The notes under the pieces: generated by a model
Told to the model about the DNA's origin: nothing
Databases searched by the model: none
What the model saw: the letters and a program-made list of their open reading frames with translations, nothing else
NCBI GenBank assembly: GCA_016785225.1
Contig: JAFBJZ010000656.1
Span: forward strand, 124,001 to 188,000
Origin: Psettodes erumei
Taxonomy: Eukaryota > Chordata > Actinopteri > Pleuronectiformes > Psettodidae
Direction: 5' to 3'
DNA: 64,000 nucleotides
Position numbers and translations under genes: made by a program
Shown here: positions 1-11,261 of the stretch, piece by piece
How positions within the stretch are numbered: the stretch's first letter is position 1
Layout: every line of letters starts with the position of its first letter

Positions 1-1289
1 TTTCACCTTTGAGCTTTAGCCCCTTTCCCCCTTAGATCAGAGCAACCTGGGATGAGGCACTAAAAGAGCCAGACGGCTGTATATATGTGTGTGTGTGTGT
101 ACGTGGACGAGTGGTGATTGTGTCCTGTTGACACAGAGCAGCCTTGGACTCCCTGCTGTTTAAGATGAAGACAAAGCTCGCTCTCTCACACACATACACA
201 CACATATGCACACACACTTTTACACCCACACATAACACTTACTTACACTTTGCTTTTGGTCATGAATGCTAACCTCTCAGCTCATAAGAGAACATTTAGA
301 GGATCATTCAGTCAAAGAGTTTCCATGTGTTACTCACATAGCACACACCAATCAGTGCTGTAGAATGTGAAACACTCCCCAAACCACAGACATTTGAAAA
401 CTGGTACTCCTTTAGTGTGAAGCAGATATTTGTATTTCTAAATAAAACTATATTTAGATGTTTTTATTACATAGAATTACCATATGTGTTTTGTGTTTTA
501 TTCTTGGAAAAGCAGGCATCATGGGACAAAATATTCAAATTAGGATAAGATTAACTTTCCTATCGGGAAATTGTGCTATTGCAGCAGGAAATAGTAAAAG
601 ACAGTGAATATGAATAGCATATGTATGTGGGACAACAGCCAGCGATGTAATATAAATGCAATCAACTGACAAATCCACCAGGAACATGTGCAGTGCATGA
701 ATTATTATGTGGAAAAAAGTGTCAAAAGAGTTGGAGGAGAGAGGCCAATGTACTGCAACTTGAGGAAACACAAGCAGATTTAAAAGATATTCATGTTTTA
801 CTAAATATAGGCAGCGCTTAGAATTGTGCTGCAAATACAGAAAAGAAAAGGACAGTAAGTCAGTAAGCGGAAGAATGCATCAGAACCGAACTAAGCACAA
901 CGGAAACGTCTCTCATGACACAAATGACTAAACGCACAAAAATCTGCATAGCCTGGCTCTGGTACAAATCCATCAGATTCATGCTGTCTGAGTGCTAAAC
1001 CTATATATTCATAATGGTTGACTAACTTCACCTTGTGTATGCCAGCCAAAGCAGTTGATTTAATTTGACTTTATTTTTACAATGGGATATGGTGGGCAGC
1101 TGGACTGAAACAAACATACATGCTGTGCATATGTTAAATTGATCTGTATTAGGTACAGTGCTTCATTACAGGCCACACCAGTACAGTGGAGGTGAATGGT
1201 AGTGGTTTAAGCAGGCTTGAAGCACTGCTTACTTTTTTATTTATGTAGAACGGACATTTAGCAGTAAATGTCACACTGTAAAGCTCTTG
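1..1289. other. noncoding, no gene seen
   Basis: AT-leaning sequence with stops in all frames and no recognisable domain in any short open frame. It holds two short TG/CA tracts (about 85-101 and 182-236) and nothing else I can name. It could be intron or intergenic DNA. Confidence 0.6.
182..236. repeat. interrupted (CA)n microsatellite
   Basis: Alternating CA units are broken by TA and TG dinucleotides. The tract is short and imperfect. A separate (GT)n run sits at about 88-101. Confidence 0.85.
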
Positions 1290-1740
1290 TGTTTACACTA
1301 TTTACACTGGAAGACCAATGTGTGTGAAGGCTGAGGTCAGACTGGCCTGGAGGTGATCTGTAAAGTGACAGTTGAACCACTCCACCTGGTGTGTGTCTGT
1401 GTCTGAGTATATGTGTTTATAGCCTGTGAAATGAAGATGGGGGTAAGGTGGTGCAGGGAGGGAGAACGGGGTCATGAGATAATCAACCCCCAATCTACTC
1501 CACCCGCTAACACATACCCACACACACACCATGTCTCTTGGGCCCGAGATAACCGAGTCAAGGGCCCGGAGATCAAAGGTCAGGGCCCCGGCTCATAGGG
1601 AACACATGGAAGGGATAAAGAGGCTCTGGATTCCATAAAGCATGAGCAGGGACGGACTTATTTATGGCTGGACGGAAAACATCACAACCCAATCCCTCTT
1701 CTCCTGTCCAGTCCACTCCCTCACTGATGGAAAGAGGGAT
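1290..1740. promoter_or_regulatory. candidate conserved noncoding block with DR1 site
   Basis: This block is richer in G+C than its flanks and dense in factor-like words. It contains GATAATC near 1477, GAGATAA at about 1546, three GGGCCC hexamers (1540-1545, 1562-1567, 1583-1588) and a DR1 site at 1570-1582. No open frame makes sense across it. I infer a cis-regulatory element from composition only; sequence conservation was not tested. Confidence 0.4.
1570..1582 (+). promoter_or_regulatory. DR1 nuclear-receptor-like site
   Basis: The 13 bases AGATCAAAGGTCA are two RGGTCA-type half-sites, AGATCA and AGGTCA, in direct orientation with one base between them. DR1 is the arrangement bound by HNF4, COUP-TF and RXR heterodimers. 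The internal ATCAAAG also fits a TCF/LEF core. GGGCCC lies on both sides, 2 bases before and immediately after. Occupancy is unknown. Confidence 0.5.
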
Positions 1741-3095
1741 ATAGTGAGAAAAAGAGAGATGGAAGGGGAGAGAAAAAATCTTTAAGAAAAAGCAGTCTGG
1801 TTCTCTCAACTCGTTGTCCAAATGGCTTTAACTCAAAGGCTCTCTGAAGGGGGTTCAAATTTTCCCTCAAAAATGAAAAAAAGAGGGAAATTTTAAACAG
1901 TCAAACGCTGACAGCACAAACTGAACAAGTAAAGAAAAGCCATGTGAGAGTGCACTAAAACAGCAGGATATTGTGACAAGCGGCGGTTTTGATTTAGACC
2001 ACAGAAACTAATGGAACGCTGTTTGCTTGCTAGAAGGCACATGACCGGTCTGTGTTTGATGCACATTAAGCCACTGCTGGAAACACACTCCTGTCAGCCA
2101 TCTGTCTCTGCACACATATACACACACACACACTGAATTTTCTATATTTTCAATAGTGGGAATAATCTATCTCCAGTATTGAGTCTTCCACTGTCAACTT
2201 AAGTTTACTGTGTTCAAAGTATGTCTGCAGTCCTGTCACTAAGACACAATCCAGTCCAGGCTTGTTTGCTCTGACTGCGGAATATATTCGTGACAATGCA
2301 CAATGAGATGTTCCAAAGATAGAAAAAAAATTTTGTTCAAACATAAGACACATTTGATGTCTTATGTTTCAGGATAGTGCAGCTAAGCTACAGTGGGTTT
2401 TGCTTCTTGCTGACAGCAGCTGTCTGCATGTGGAAATGATGCTGATAAGAGCAATGAGAATGACTTGGGTCAGAAAACAAAAGCAATGAGCTAAAGGACA
2501 CCAACAAGTTCTGTCGTTGGGTGATAATTCTCTCTCATTGTACAAAGCCATTTCATACATTAATGATATAAAAAATATTGATTAGCACAGCTTTAAATGT
2601 GTTTACATGTTTGAAGCAAGTTCCCCATTTCTGAAAAGAGTGAAAAGAGAATTCCACAGTCGGAGGTTTTCAGATTTACCCAGTTTGAAGATCATATTTG
2701 AGAAGCTCAAGTTTCGACAGTCGACAATGTCTTATTGAGTGCAAATGAGAGATGAAAACAGAGAGAAAATTGTGTGCCAATGCTACACTGGCTTATGAAG
2801 ATGAGCTGTGAAGACATAAGGAGTTTGGTCAGTTGGTTAGAAGCTGAAAGGATTTAAAGATGTGATGGAAACAAATACAGGAGAGTTAAAGAAAGAAAGA
2901 TATACAGCAGGAGAAGAATGACTTGACAGTGGCCATCTGGTCTCTTTCGGCCTTTATACTGGAGATCAACCAAGGGTGGTAACACACAAACACACACACA
3001 TCAAGGCCATTACTATTCCATTTCTTCTTTTTGTGTGTGTTCTGTTTGTCTCTCAGTGTGTGTGTGTGTCTGTCCATGGGTGTCGTCAAGTTGTT
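1741..3095. other. noncoding, with two hairpins
   Basis: No gene seen. The stretch contains an imperfect hairpin (1857-1894), a perfect 12-bp hairpin (2339-2369), a short CA run (about 2114-2134) and CA/TG-rich text near 2985-3070. The rest is unremarkable AT-leaning sequence. Confidence 0.6.
2339..2369. repeat. perfect 12-bp inverted repeat, 7-nt loop
   Basis: AAACATAAGACA (2339-2350) is followed after 7 bases by its exact reverse complement TGTCTTATGTTT (2358-2369). The stem is too short for a typical microRNA precursor. It could be the core of a small MITE remnant or a chance cruciform. Confidence 0.8.
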
Positions 3096-3099
3096 GTGC

Positions 3100-3262
3100 T
3101 CATCACCTAAGGGGCCTGAGACAATAGTGATGAGATAATGAAGTCAGGAGCCAGTAACGGAGGCTGATGGAGAACAATGCAGCGGTAATGGCTCTGGCAA
3201 AGTGAGTGGAGTTTACTGGTCCTCACTGGGATGCTTCCTTCCTGTCCTGTTTTATCAACACA
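3100..3262. promoter_or_regulatory. candidate conserved noncoding block
   Basis: A short block free of simple repeats with two SOX-like words (ACAATAG at about 3121 and ACAATG near 3174) and TAATGG. It is inferred to be regulatory from motif density alone. Confidence 0.25.
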
Positions 3263-3281
3263 CAGGAAAGAAAACAACAAA

Positions 3282-3315
3282 TCCTCCTCCTCCTCCTCCT
3301 CCACCTCCTCCTCCT
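3282..3315 (+). repeat. (TCC)n trinucleotide repeat
   Basis: About eleven TCC units, interrupted once by ACC. It lies at the start of a long pyrimidine-rich stretch that continues to about 3500. Confidence 0.9.
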
Positions 3316-5840
3316 GTCTCCTCTGAATGACTGGATTGTCATCTCCCCTTCGTGCCCTCCTCATCTTTCGTTCTTCTCTTCTCTGATGTTGTTTTGTCAC
3401 TTAAAATGCTTATGTTTCATTTCTCATCTTTTTTACTGTTATATAACATCTCTTGTCTTTTTTCTTCTATAATATCCACTTCTTCTTTTTTTTACTTTTA
3501 ATTAGTTTTACTGCAATCCTGGAAAACACTTCTTCATATTGTTTTCACATTAAAAGCCTAACTATTGAGAGCAAGCTTTGAGACTTTTAATGTCAAGACT
3601 AGGGAGGAAGTGTTGAGTTTGCAGTAATTTAGAACCAGGGGAAATTCGCAATAAAGCCCTGTCACTAATGTAAGCCGTCCCAAATAAAGGGCTGATTGTC
3701 TCTGACACTGAGGTACATTGAGGCCATGGCCACCATTTGAGAACGTATGACAGTCCTGCTGAAAACTAACTAGCCTAGCTGAGATGCCCTTTAGACATTC
3801 TAAGCATTACCGTACAGTATCTGATTTCATATGACAATGATGTTTTTCTTTCTTCTTGCAGTGGGCACTCATATCACGTGTGTGATACACAGTGGTTAAG
3901 CAACGTTTAACTACAAAATGTCCCTATTTCCCCAACTTTGCTGTCTCTGTCTGCCTCTGTAAGGTATAAAACCCTGTTGTTTTTCTTTTCTTTAACTTAT
4001 TGTGCATTCTCTATTACACCCCTCTTTTCTCATCTTGTCCTTTTATTCTCTACTCTGCTGAACTATTCTTTCATCTTCAGTTTTCTTCATTTCCCCATGT
4101 GTCCTCTCCTCTCCTCCCTATCCCCTCTTTCTCAACAGCACACAGGAAGACCATGATGTTGTTCTCTCTCTGTTTTCCTTATCAGTGTGTTTTCATTCTC
4201 CCAGGGGAAGAGGGAGACCTCTTCAATATGGGATGCTGCATGCTGTTTGTGTGTCTCCCTCCCTTCTTGCTCTTCCTCTTTATCCCTTGTTTACCTATGC
4301 TTACCCTCCCTCTCTCATTTCAAAGCACCCTGAGGTGGGCTGGGAGGGGAGTGCAGGGAGGAAGGCCTCGCTGGGGTTACCATAATAACTTGGCTCCCTT
4401 CTAATTCATGATCCTTGCTGCCTGTTTTACTTGAGGCTTCCGCATCCCCATATTACAAAACATTGTCTGATACTTCAAAGCGGATGGGACTGTTGCCCTT
4501 ACATCCTCTGGAGAGACAGAGACTGTCAGACAAAGATGGAGGAGCTGGGTAGAGCTGAGACTTTCAGGATGTTGTGTTTGCAGAGGACAGAAGAGGAGAA
4601 GGACAAGAGGGTGGTCTGCTGGGGGAAGAGGTTTTTTTTATATTTTCCTGTCTTTGCTGCCTTGATTGTCTCTCTGCAGGCTTCTACTTAAGAGTCATAA
4701 AAACAGAAATATGGCCCTAAATAATACCATGAATACCAAGTATGTATAACAATACCACTGCAAATCCATTCAGTACATTTTCCTCTATGTATCCAGGTCC
4801 TGGTCACAATCGCAGCATTATACAACTCTGGAAACTTATCCAAGTGACAACAATTTTGTCTTTCATGTATATAATAATAACCTTGCAAACTGCCTGCAGG
4901 GTGATCCAGCAAAAATGTTTACTTGCATATGTTCAACTGGACACTGTGGCACCTCCCCCCATGATGTCACGCTTTGCTTAAAGTTGGGCCAGACACAACT
5001 TTTTCGCCAGAAACCTTGCTTTGCCCCTGTGACACCTCATCTAAATGAATGATGAGGGTTAAAGACCATCTGATCACAGCCTAAGGGTGAGCCTGGCTGT
5101 CCACCATCCACCGAGGTGCATGCTGTTAGGTCACAGGTTGTTAACGTCAGCTGAACCACAACCAAAAACAGAGTTGCTATCTCAAGGCTCTGTGTGCCCA
5201 ACACTCTTCCCACCCAGGCTATATGTTGAAATACTGTCCATAAAACTCGGCAGTGGAATAACTGACAACAGAATCAGTTACAAAGAATGTGCTTGACTTC
5301 CTGCTGAGATCTTGGTTGAAATTGCAGCAATGGCCCTGGCAGCCCAGAGCCCCCCAGCATCCCTCATGGGACAAGTGCTAAAGCTAATCCTATTTACTTT
5401 TAGTTACCCTTGTCAAAGTGTCAACTAACTTAGTCACCACTACAGTATGGGCAATTAAACATCCATCTTCAGCAAGACTGACTGCTGGGAATCTAACTTG
5501 GAATCGCGATAATGTTGTACTCCATCCACTGTGGCCCCATAAACACATAGATGAATGGAAGGATGGATGATGGATGGATGGGGGGGGTTACATGTTTGCC
5601 AGTCGTTCATTTAGTAAGTGAATCAGTTAGTGTGACATTGTTTTTAGGACAAAGACATGTTTTGAGGACAAAGACATTCTTTCTGTCAGTTCCTTTCTTC
5701 ACTTTCACTCAGCGCAACCTGTTGATTGATAGCAGAAAAAATGATTTGGTTAAAGTTTAAACTAACATGCAGGGTTGAGACTGCTCCCATCATGGGTGAC
5801 ACACACACACACACACTCACATGTACACACAAGTGCATAG
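3316..5840. other. noncoding, pyrimidine-rich in part
   Basis: The top strand is strongly C/T-rich between about 3316-3500 and 3930-4330. A splice-acceptor-like tract ends in TTGCAG at 3861, but no open exon follows. A degenerate GGAT repeat lies at about 5558-5585 and a CA run at about 5801-5818. No gene is recognisable. Confidence 0.55.
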
Positions 5841-6130
5841 TGTGCTAATCTCTTTAGCATCTCCATGGAGATGTTGGTGTGAAGGCTCTGTAGGGGTTTA
5901 GCAGTGCCCTGTCCTCAAACCACTGACGCTGGGACTGTGGGGGAGAGCTAGGCACTGGGCCATGAAAGTGTGTCTGTGTGTATGTGTGGGTGTGTATGAG
6001 TGTATACGTGTGTGCGTACGTGCACTTGTGTGTGACTGCCTGCGTGCCCTTTTGCATTTTCATGAAGTTAATCCCAGCTCGGCCAAGCGAGTCTGGCTGT
6101 GCATAAATAATCACTTTAGGAGAAGTTCAA
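5841..6130. promoter_or_regulatory. candidate conserved noncoding block with 16-bp palindrome
   Basis: The first half carries the perfect palindrome CATCTCCATGGAGATG (5858-5873). The second half, after a TG-rich spacer, has TTTTGCAT, TTAATCCC (OTX/PITX type) and an AT-rich homeodomain-like tail. The spacer at about 6002-6025 is an unbroken alternating purine-pyrimidine run. A regulatory role is inferred. Confidence 0.35.
5858..5873. repeat. perfect 16-bp palindrome
   Basis: CATCTCCA is followed directly by its reverse complement TGGAGATG. The CCATGG centre resembles the middle of RFX-type X-box palindromes, but the outer bases differ from the canonical GTTGCC/GGCAAC arms. Confidence 0.85.
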
Positions 6131-6410
6131 ACAGCATCAGTATGCATGACCCTCCATCTCCCTGACACTACACCAGCAACCAGGACAACGGGTCTCTGAG
6201 CCACTGTTATCCTTTGCACCAACACATGTTTGCTGGCCGCTACGCTACTGGTGTTACCCTTCATGAAGAGGGGAGAATGAGAAGGGAAGATGAAAAGAAA
6301 GGGGAGAGAGCTGAGGCATAATGTTGAAAACACAAGCAGCTGAGTGATGCCTGGAAAAGTAGTTCAATGATATGGGCTCAAAAGGAACTTTTTAATCATC
6401 GAAAATGTCA

Positions 6411-6412
6411 AG

Positions 6413-6451
<39 letters not shown>

Positions 6452-6462
6452 AAGAAAGAAAG
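6411..6462 (+). repeat. (GA)n / (GAAA)n compound microsatellite
   Basis: GAAA units lead into about 14 GA units and back into GAAA. The strand is purine-only and prone to slippage and triplex formation. Confidence 0.95.
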
Positions 6463-6489
6463 GGATTTAGGGCTTAGAGGAAGACACTT

Positions 6490-6760
6490 CTCTATGGCCT
6501 CCGTTCTCACTATTGGCCCATGGTTCGCTCCAATGATCTAAGCCCGACTTCCCAGCTCAGTCCCAATTGGCCCTCCATGGGTCAAATTAGCTCCAATACC
6601 GAGAGCTTAGTTGGGCTTGAAGAAACAGCTGGCACCGTGTGGGGCCGTGTGGATCCAAAATGGCTGGCCGGTAACAACAGCAATGCTCACACTACCCTAC
6701 ACATTCCTCTCCCACAGACTCAGCTTAGTCGGGCCCAAATTGGGATATTTGAAACGTAAA
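6490..6760. promoter_or_regulatory. candidate conserved block with repeated ATTGGCCC
   Basis: Several CCAAT/ATTGG words cluster here: ATTGGCCC at 6512-6519, CCAATTGGCCC at about 6563-6573, CCAATACC near 6593 and GGGCCCAAATTGGG at 6731-6744. CCATGG words adjoin two of them. CCAAT words are bound by NF-Y in many promoters. There is no open reading frame of note and no other promoter evidence. Confidence 0.35.
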
Positions 6761-7061
6761 CATGGAGATGTTATCCTGTAACTCAATGGGTGAACATATT
6801 ATCCCAAGGTGGGGCTGTCTGGATGGGTTGTTGGTCAATTTCTTCGTTTGTAGAAGTTGAGAATGTCTGTTTGGGAAAACAACAAAACAACATCTAGGAA
6901 TCCAGGAAGAAGTTTTTACCTTACCATGATGAAAAAAATAACAAGTTAGCCCTCTGTGATAAAGAAAACAAACTTTAATTTGCAAACAGGAATTCCTGGA
7001 TTCTTGGCCAAACTAGCGGTATGGCACAAGGAATGTCAGTGTCACTAACTAAAATATATCA
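6761..7061. other. noncoding, nothing recognised
   Basis: AT-leaning sequence with no repeat, motif cluster or gene that I can identify. Confidence 0.5.
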
Positions 7062-7422
7062 GCAATTATCCCATTGACTTTGGGGATCCTTTGAATGAGC
7101 ATAAAATGAACATACATTGTTATAACTCGAAAGATCCCAAAACTTTTCTTCAAATACTTTCATGAAATCAAAATTTCTAAACATTTTTATACTTTTATGA
7201 TTATATATCTGCAACATGAATATCAGTGTAATTTTTGGTATAATCAAAATCTTAAAATTTTCAACAGCCTGTTAGCATGCTAAAGACCATAATGGTGAAC
7301 ATTAAAGATTGCAGCTGCTAAACATCAGCATTGTAGTGTTGTCAATTTGTTAGTATGCTGATGTTAGCAACTGGCTTAAATTGTAGCCTCACAGAGCTGC
7401 TAGCAGACTGTTATTTTAATCA
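7062..7422 (+). mobile_element. dispersed teleost repeat, decayed copy
   Basis: The part from about 7258 (words such as TTAGCATGCTAA, CTAAACATCAGCAT, GCTGATGTTAGCA and CCTCACAGAGCTGCTAGCA, in this order) matches a dispersed repeat that I recall as very common in percomorph fishes. The class and official name are not known to me. The left boundary is uncertain; ATTGACTTTGGGGATCC near 7075 also fits the family. Confidence 0.6.
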
Positions 7423-8139
7423 GCATTTGTCTTCTTAATTGTTCCAGTGCATTTCCTAGTTTCCAAAATGACCTCATGTTTAGGAATCCCTGTGGTCCTT
7501 CAAATATATTTCCACCTCTGTTATTTGGAACCTCATTTGTAGGGTTTCGACAAGTACATCATGTCCACTTTTGTACATCAGTTTCATCCAACCCTGATGT
7601 CATTTGATACTGTGCATTTTCAAAAACAAAGTAGTTGAAGTGTATTTTTGAAATATTTTGTAACCACAGCTGGACTCAGCAGTGCCAAACCCTGTTCTGC
7701 TTAATTCAGCAGTGACAACATGTGATCAGTAACACTGTCCATGTCTGTTATGTGTTGCAGTGCTTTTAAAGTATTTATGTGGATCAAGCTGTCATTCACA
7801 GAAAAATATAGCTTTCTGTAACTTGACATGCACATAGTATTTTCCAGTGACTTCTTTCACTGCCTGTAACACTTTCTGTTAATCTTCATATGGCTCCAGC
7901 AACACTGTTACCGGTTTTTGCAACAAGCAAAAACATTATTCGCCAACAGCATATTGAGTGTCATGTCTGAAGGCCATTGAAATCAACAAATGGCAAAAGA
8001 AAAGCAAGACAGGAATGTTGGGGAAGGATTTGTACTGATGGACAGATGCAGAGATGATAGTGAAAGAAAAGGAGAAAAATGGATGAAGAGGAAGGAGACA
8101 CAGGAAAGAGACAGAGAGTGGAAGGAGTCGGGGAACATG
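7423..8139. other. noncoding, nothing recognised
   Basis: AT-leaning DNA. A small perfect inverted repeat (GTTTTTGC, 5-base loop, GCAAAAAC at 7914-7934) is the only structure noted. Confidence 0.5.
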
Positions 8140-8270
8140 TGCTGCTGTCAGTCTGCCTCTAATCCCCTTGGATTTTTTCTGCCTCCCTTTCCCACGTTCT
8201 CAGTGTTAATTGATAAACACAGGGAGGGAACGGGACCCCGTGACTAATCATCCTGGCTGCTGCTGTGTTC
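8140..8270. promoter_or_regulatory. candidate conserved noncoding block
   Basis: A compact block with CTAATCCCC (OTX/PITX-like) and GTTAATTGATAAACA (homeodomain plus forkhead-like). It ends where TG-rich text begins. It is only a candidate, from motif content. Confidence 0.25.
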
Positions 8271-9585
8271 TTCTGCTGTGTGTGCGTATGTGTTTCTGCA
8301 GGTCACTGAAGTCTACAGGCCCCACTGGAGTGGCACCGCTAAGAAACTGGCAGCATCACCAGTCTGCTGCTGTTTCATGCCAGCACCTTGTTGTCTGGTT
8401 TTTGCCTTGAAACAGAAACACTTTGAACATACCATGAGCCAAAACACAGTTTGTTCCATGACTCAGTGAATACTTTGTCTGCTTCGACTATAAGTCAGAT
8501 CAAACAAGTATACGGATCAAATAGCAATAAGCGTTCTCCTGTCTCCACTTGCATCAGAGCATTTAATGAAGTATGTTTGCTTTCTGTTTTCATCTGGGAC
8601 TTTAGAACCTTTCTGTTTTTACAACTCTGGCCTGAACACGTGCCTGTTAGGTTTTACTTCCAGGCAATGAGAACATGACATGTACTCAGAATTCTCACTA
8701 AAACTGACTTTCCTTGCCCAAGAAAAATATCTGGGAAGATCCCGGGTTTGTACCACGTGTACACCTGTATGGTTTAATCGTGCAGAAGAGAAAAGACATG
8801 CAGGACTAAATCAAAGTGCAAAGCACAATTCAATAGATGCCCTAAAATTACAACCAAATGTCCAAGAACAATTCTCTTGTGCCTCAATCTGCTGAAAAAA
8901 AAAGTGGCAAGATGGCAGATTTTCCTTGCCTGCTCCTGCATGCAGTAAAAACTCAGGTCAGCACTATAAAGGTGGTTATATTCTCGTCAGACCCTATAAA
9001 AGTTGTAAAAGATATGCTGGAAAACAGAGGATCAAACACGACTATATGGTTGGTATTGTGTTTTTTATCCACTTAAAAGATAGCATACATTCAAGGAAAA
9101 TATGAACACATCAAATAATATAAAATATAACTTTATTTTAATTATTAACTCTCAGTTATTGACTTTTTGTTTTGTACCAAATTTATGGTAATAGAGGCCA
9201 TTTTTTCTTGGAAAGGACTGATTTATACCTGGAAAGTAATAACTGTAAATTTATAGGAAACCATTCAACCCTAATCCCCATTTACTCGAAACCCCCCTGG
9301 CTGTAGCATCATATTCAACAGACAGATATGAGAGGGTATTGATGTTCTCATCAAAAGACCAAATAATCCTATTTCCCAAAATGTCAAACTGTTCTTTGAG
9401 AGACCACCAAGACAAATCCCCACACATTTATCATAAAAAATGGAAAAGATCTGTTTGTGAAGGACATCCAACAACACTAATGTCTCTTGGTTCAGGAAAT
9501 AATCTTATTCTGGTGTGGTCAGTGCCTGCACAGTCTCTGGCGCTGTCATGAAAACTGGCCAATCACATGTTACCATCTCAAACAC
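8271..9585. other. noncoding, nothing recognised
   Basis: No gene, repeat family or motif cluster was recognised. The part from about 9060 to 9260 is strongly AT-rich. Confidence 0.5.
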
Positions 9586-9785
9586 ACCCCTCCCTTACTC
9601 ACTCCGCTCTTTCACTCTTTCTCTCTCTCTCATACACACAGACACACACACACACACATATACGTACAGACTCATACACCGCCCCTTAGTCATCCTCTTG
9701 ACCACAGGACTCACACCCACACATCCACTCCCACTCACACACACCCACGCACACACCAGCCACTACACTGACTCACACACATAGC
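9586..9785. repeat. C/A-rich low-complexity stretch
   Basis: A cytosine- and adenine-rich strand with interspersed CACA and CTCTCT tracts. Open frames through it are purely the result of this bias. Confidence 0.75.
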
Positions 9786-10900
9786 CTCACTGCCGACTCA
9801 TAATCAGGAAATTAGCAGACAAGCTGGATCAAACAGTACAATGGTTTAGCAGAGAAACTTCAACAAAGCCTCAGCAAATGTTGTTTTCGTCCCTTGTCCT
9901 ATCCCAAAGCGGTCTGCCTCCTCTTGTCATCCTCAGCTATAAAACCATCTGACCACTGAGAACAAAAGGACCCCCCCACCCTCCCCCCCGAGAAGGAATT
10001 CAAGACTCTATTATGCTTATTTAAATTGTTCTATGTTGACATGTGGACAGATAATTGGTGTATTTTGTCTTGACGTTATAACAAAATGTGGTGAGCGGTT
10101 GTATAACGAAACCAACATCAAATCTGCTCCATCAAGATTAGTTCAGCGCAGATGTTTGGACCGACGTGAAGCTTGGACCAAGATCAGCTCGGTGTAAGGA
10201 GAACTGACAGGCTCATGCAAACAAACAGTTGGACTGCAGGAATACAGAACAACAAGCGTGACAGAAACAAACAACCAAATAAGAAAAAAACGGAAGAAGA
10301 AGAAGACAGGCAGACTGGCAGTGAGTGCACTGTACAACCTCATGATCCAATCAGGACATCTAAAAGAAGGCTTAAGATTTGATTTGTGATTGTTTCAGTG
10401 ACAGGAAATCATGTAAGTGACTTCAGCAAACTGCACAGTTCTTGGATTCCTCCTTTGCTTCAAGCTGCCTGTATGTCTGTGTATCAGCAAACATCAGCAG
10501 GCATTAGCACGCAGAGATCGTTAAAAAGGACACATGAAACAAGACCGGAAAATGGATCTGAGTTTTCAAACTGCTGTTTTCAGCAGTTTTAGTTTCATGT
10601 TGAGATTCGGCCTTACCACAAAGATGCTGGTACCTTTCCCTGCTTACAGAGTCAGTTGACCTAAATAAATCTTAGAACTCCGCCTCTCTGATTGCAGAAA
10701 AAAATGGATGGGATTTTATTTGTTTAACAAGCGCTGAATTTTTAAGAACCTGTGGCCTTTTTACTGTGGATAATCCACAGATCTAAATTTCTGATGAGGA
10801 CTATGTCTTCAGTAGAAAGTCACTTTAAGTATTTCTAGTGTGGTTCTGTGGATTAGTAACTAAGTCTTTGTCTGTGGATAGATAAAATATTGTTTAATTG
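9786..10900. other. noncoding, with C-run and hairpin
   Basis: Holds the C7-A-C3-T-C7 tract at 9971-9989 (G-quadruplex-capable on the minus strand) and a hairpin at 10568-10589 with arms AAACTGCTG and CAGCAGTTT and a TTTT loop. No gene seen. Confidence 0.55.
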
Positions 10901-10904
10901 TTAG

Positions 10905-11175
10905 CCACACCAGAGGCATGCATCTCGGGATGGCAAAGTCAGTTTGTTGGTCAGTCCACCACTTTAGTCCAGTAATTTTCAACAACAGGCGTTATTTGTC
11001 CCGAGGATGAATCTTCATGACTTTGGAGATCTCCTGACTTTTTGTCTAGGACTGCTTTGGCAACACTTTGGTCTATTTTGGTGGTAAGCAGTGCTAGCAG
11101 AACTAATTACATTTCCATCAGCCTCTGCTGTGAGTGTTTGGTGATAACTAACAAATGTTAGCATGCTCAGGTTAC
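10905..11175 (+). mobile_element. dispersed teleost repeat, upstream part, decayed
   Basis: The order of words (GGTCAGTCCACCACTTTAGTCCAG, then GAGGATGAATC..TCATGACTTTGG..GATCTCCTGACTTTT, then AACAAATGTTAGCATGCT) fits the upstream part of the same percomorph repeat family seen at 7062-7422. The match is from memory and no alignment was made. The copy is diverged and truncated. Confidence 0.6.
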
Positions 11176-11261
11176 TTAGTAAATTAAACTCGTGACACTA
11201 TACCTGTTCATGGACTTTAATATACCCTCACCACATTCCATTTAACCCTGTGCAATGTATT

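Noticed and set aside
2339..2369. microRNA precursor
   Set aside because: A 12-bp stem is far shorter than a usual precursor, and no known microRNA seed was recognised.
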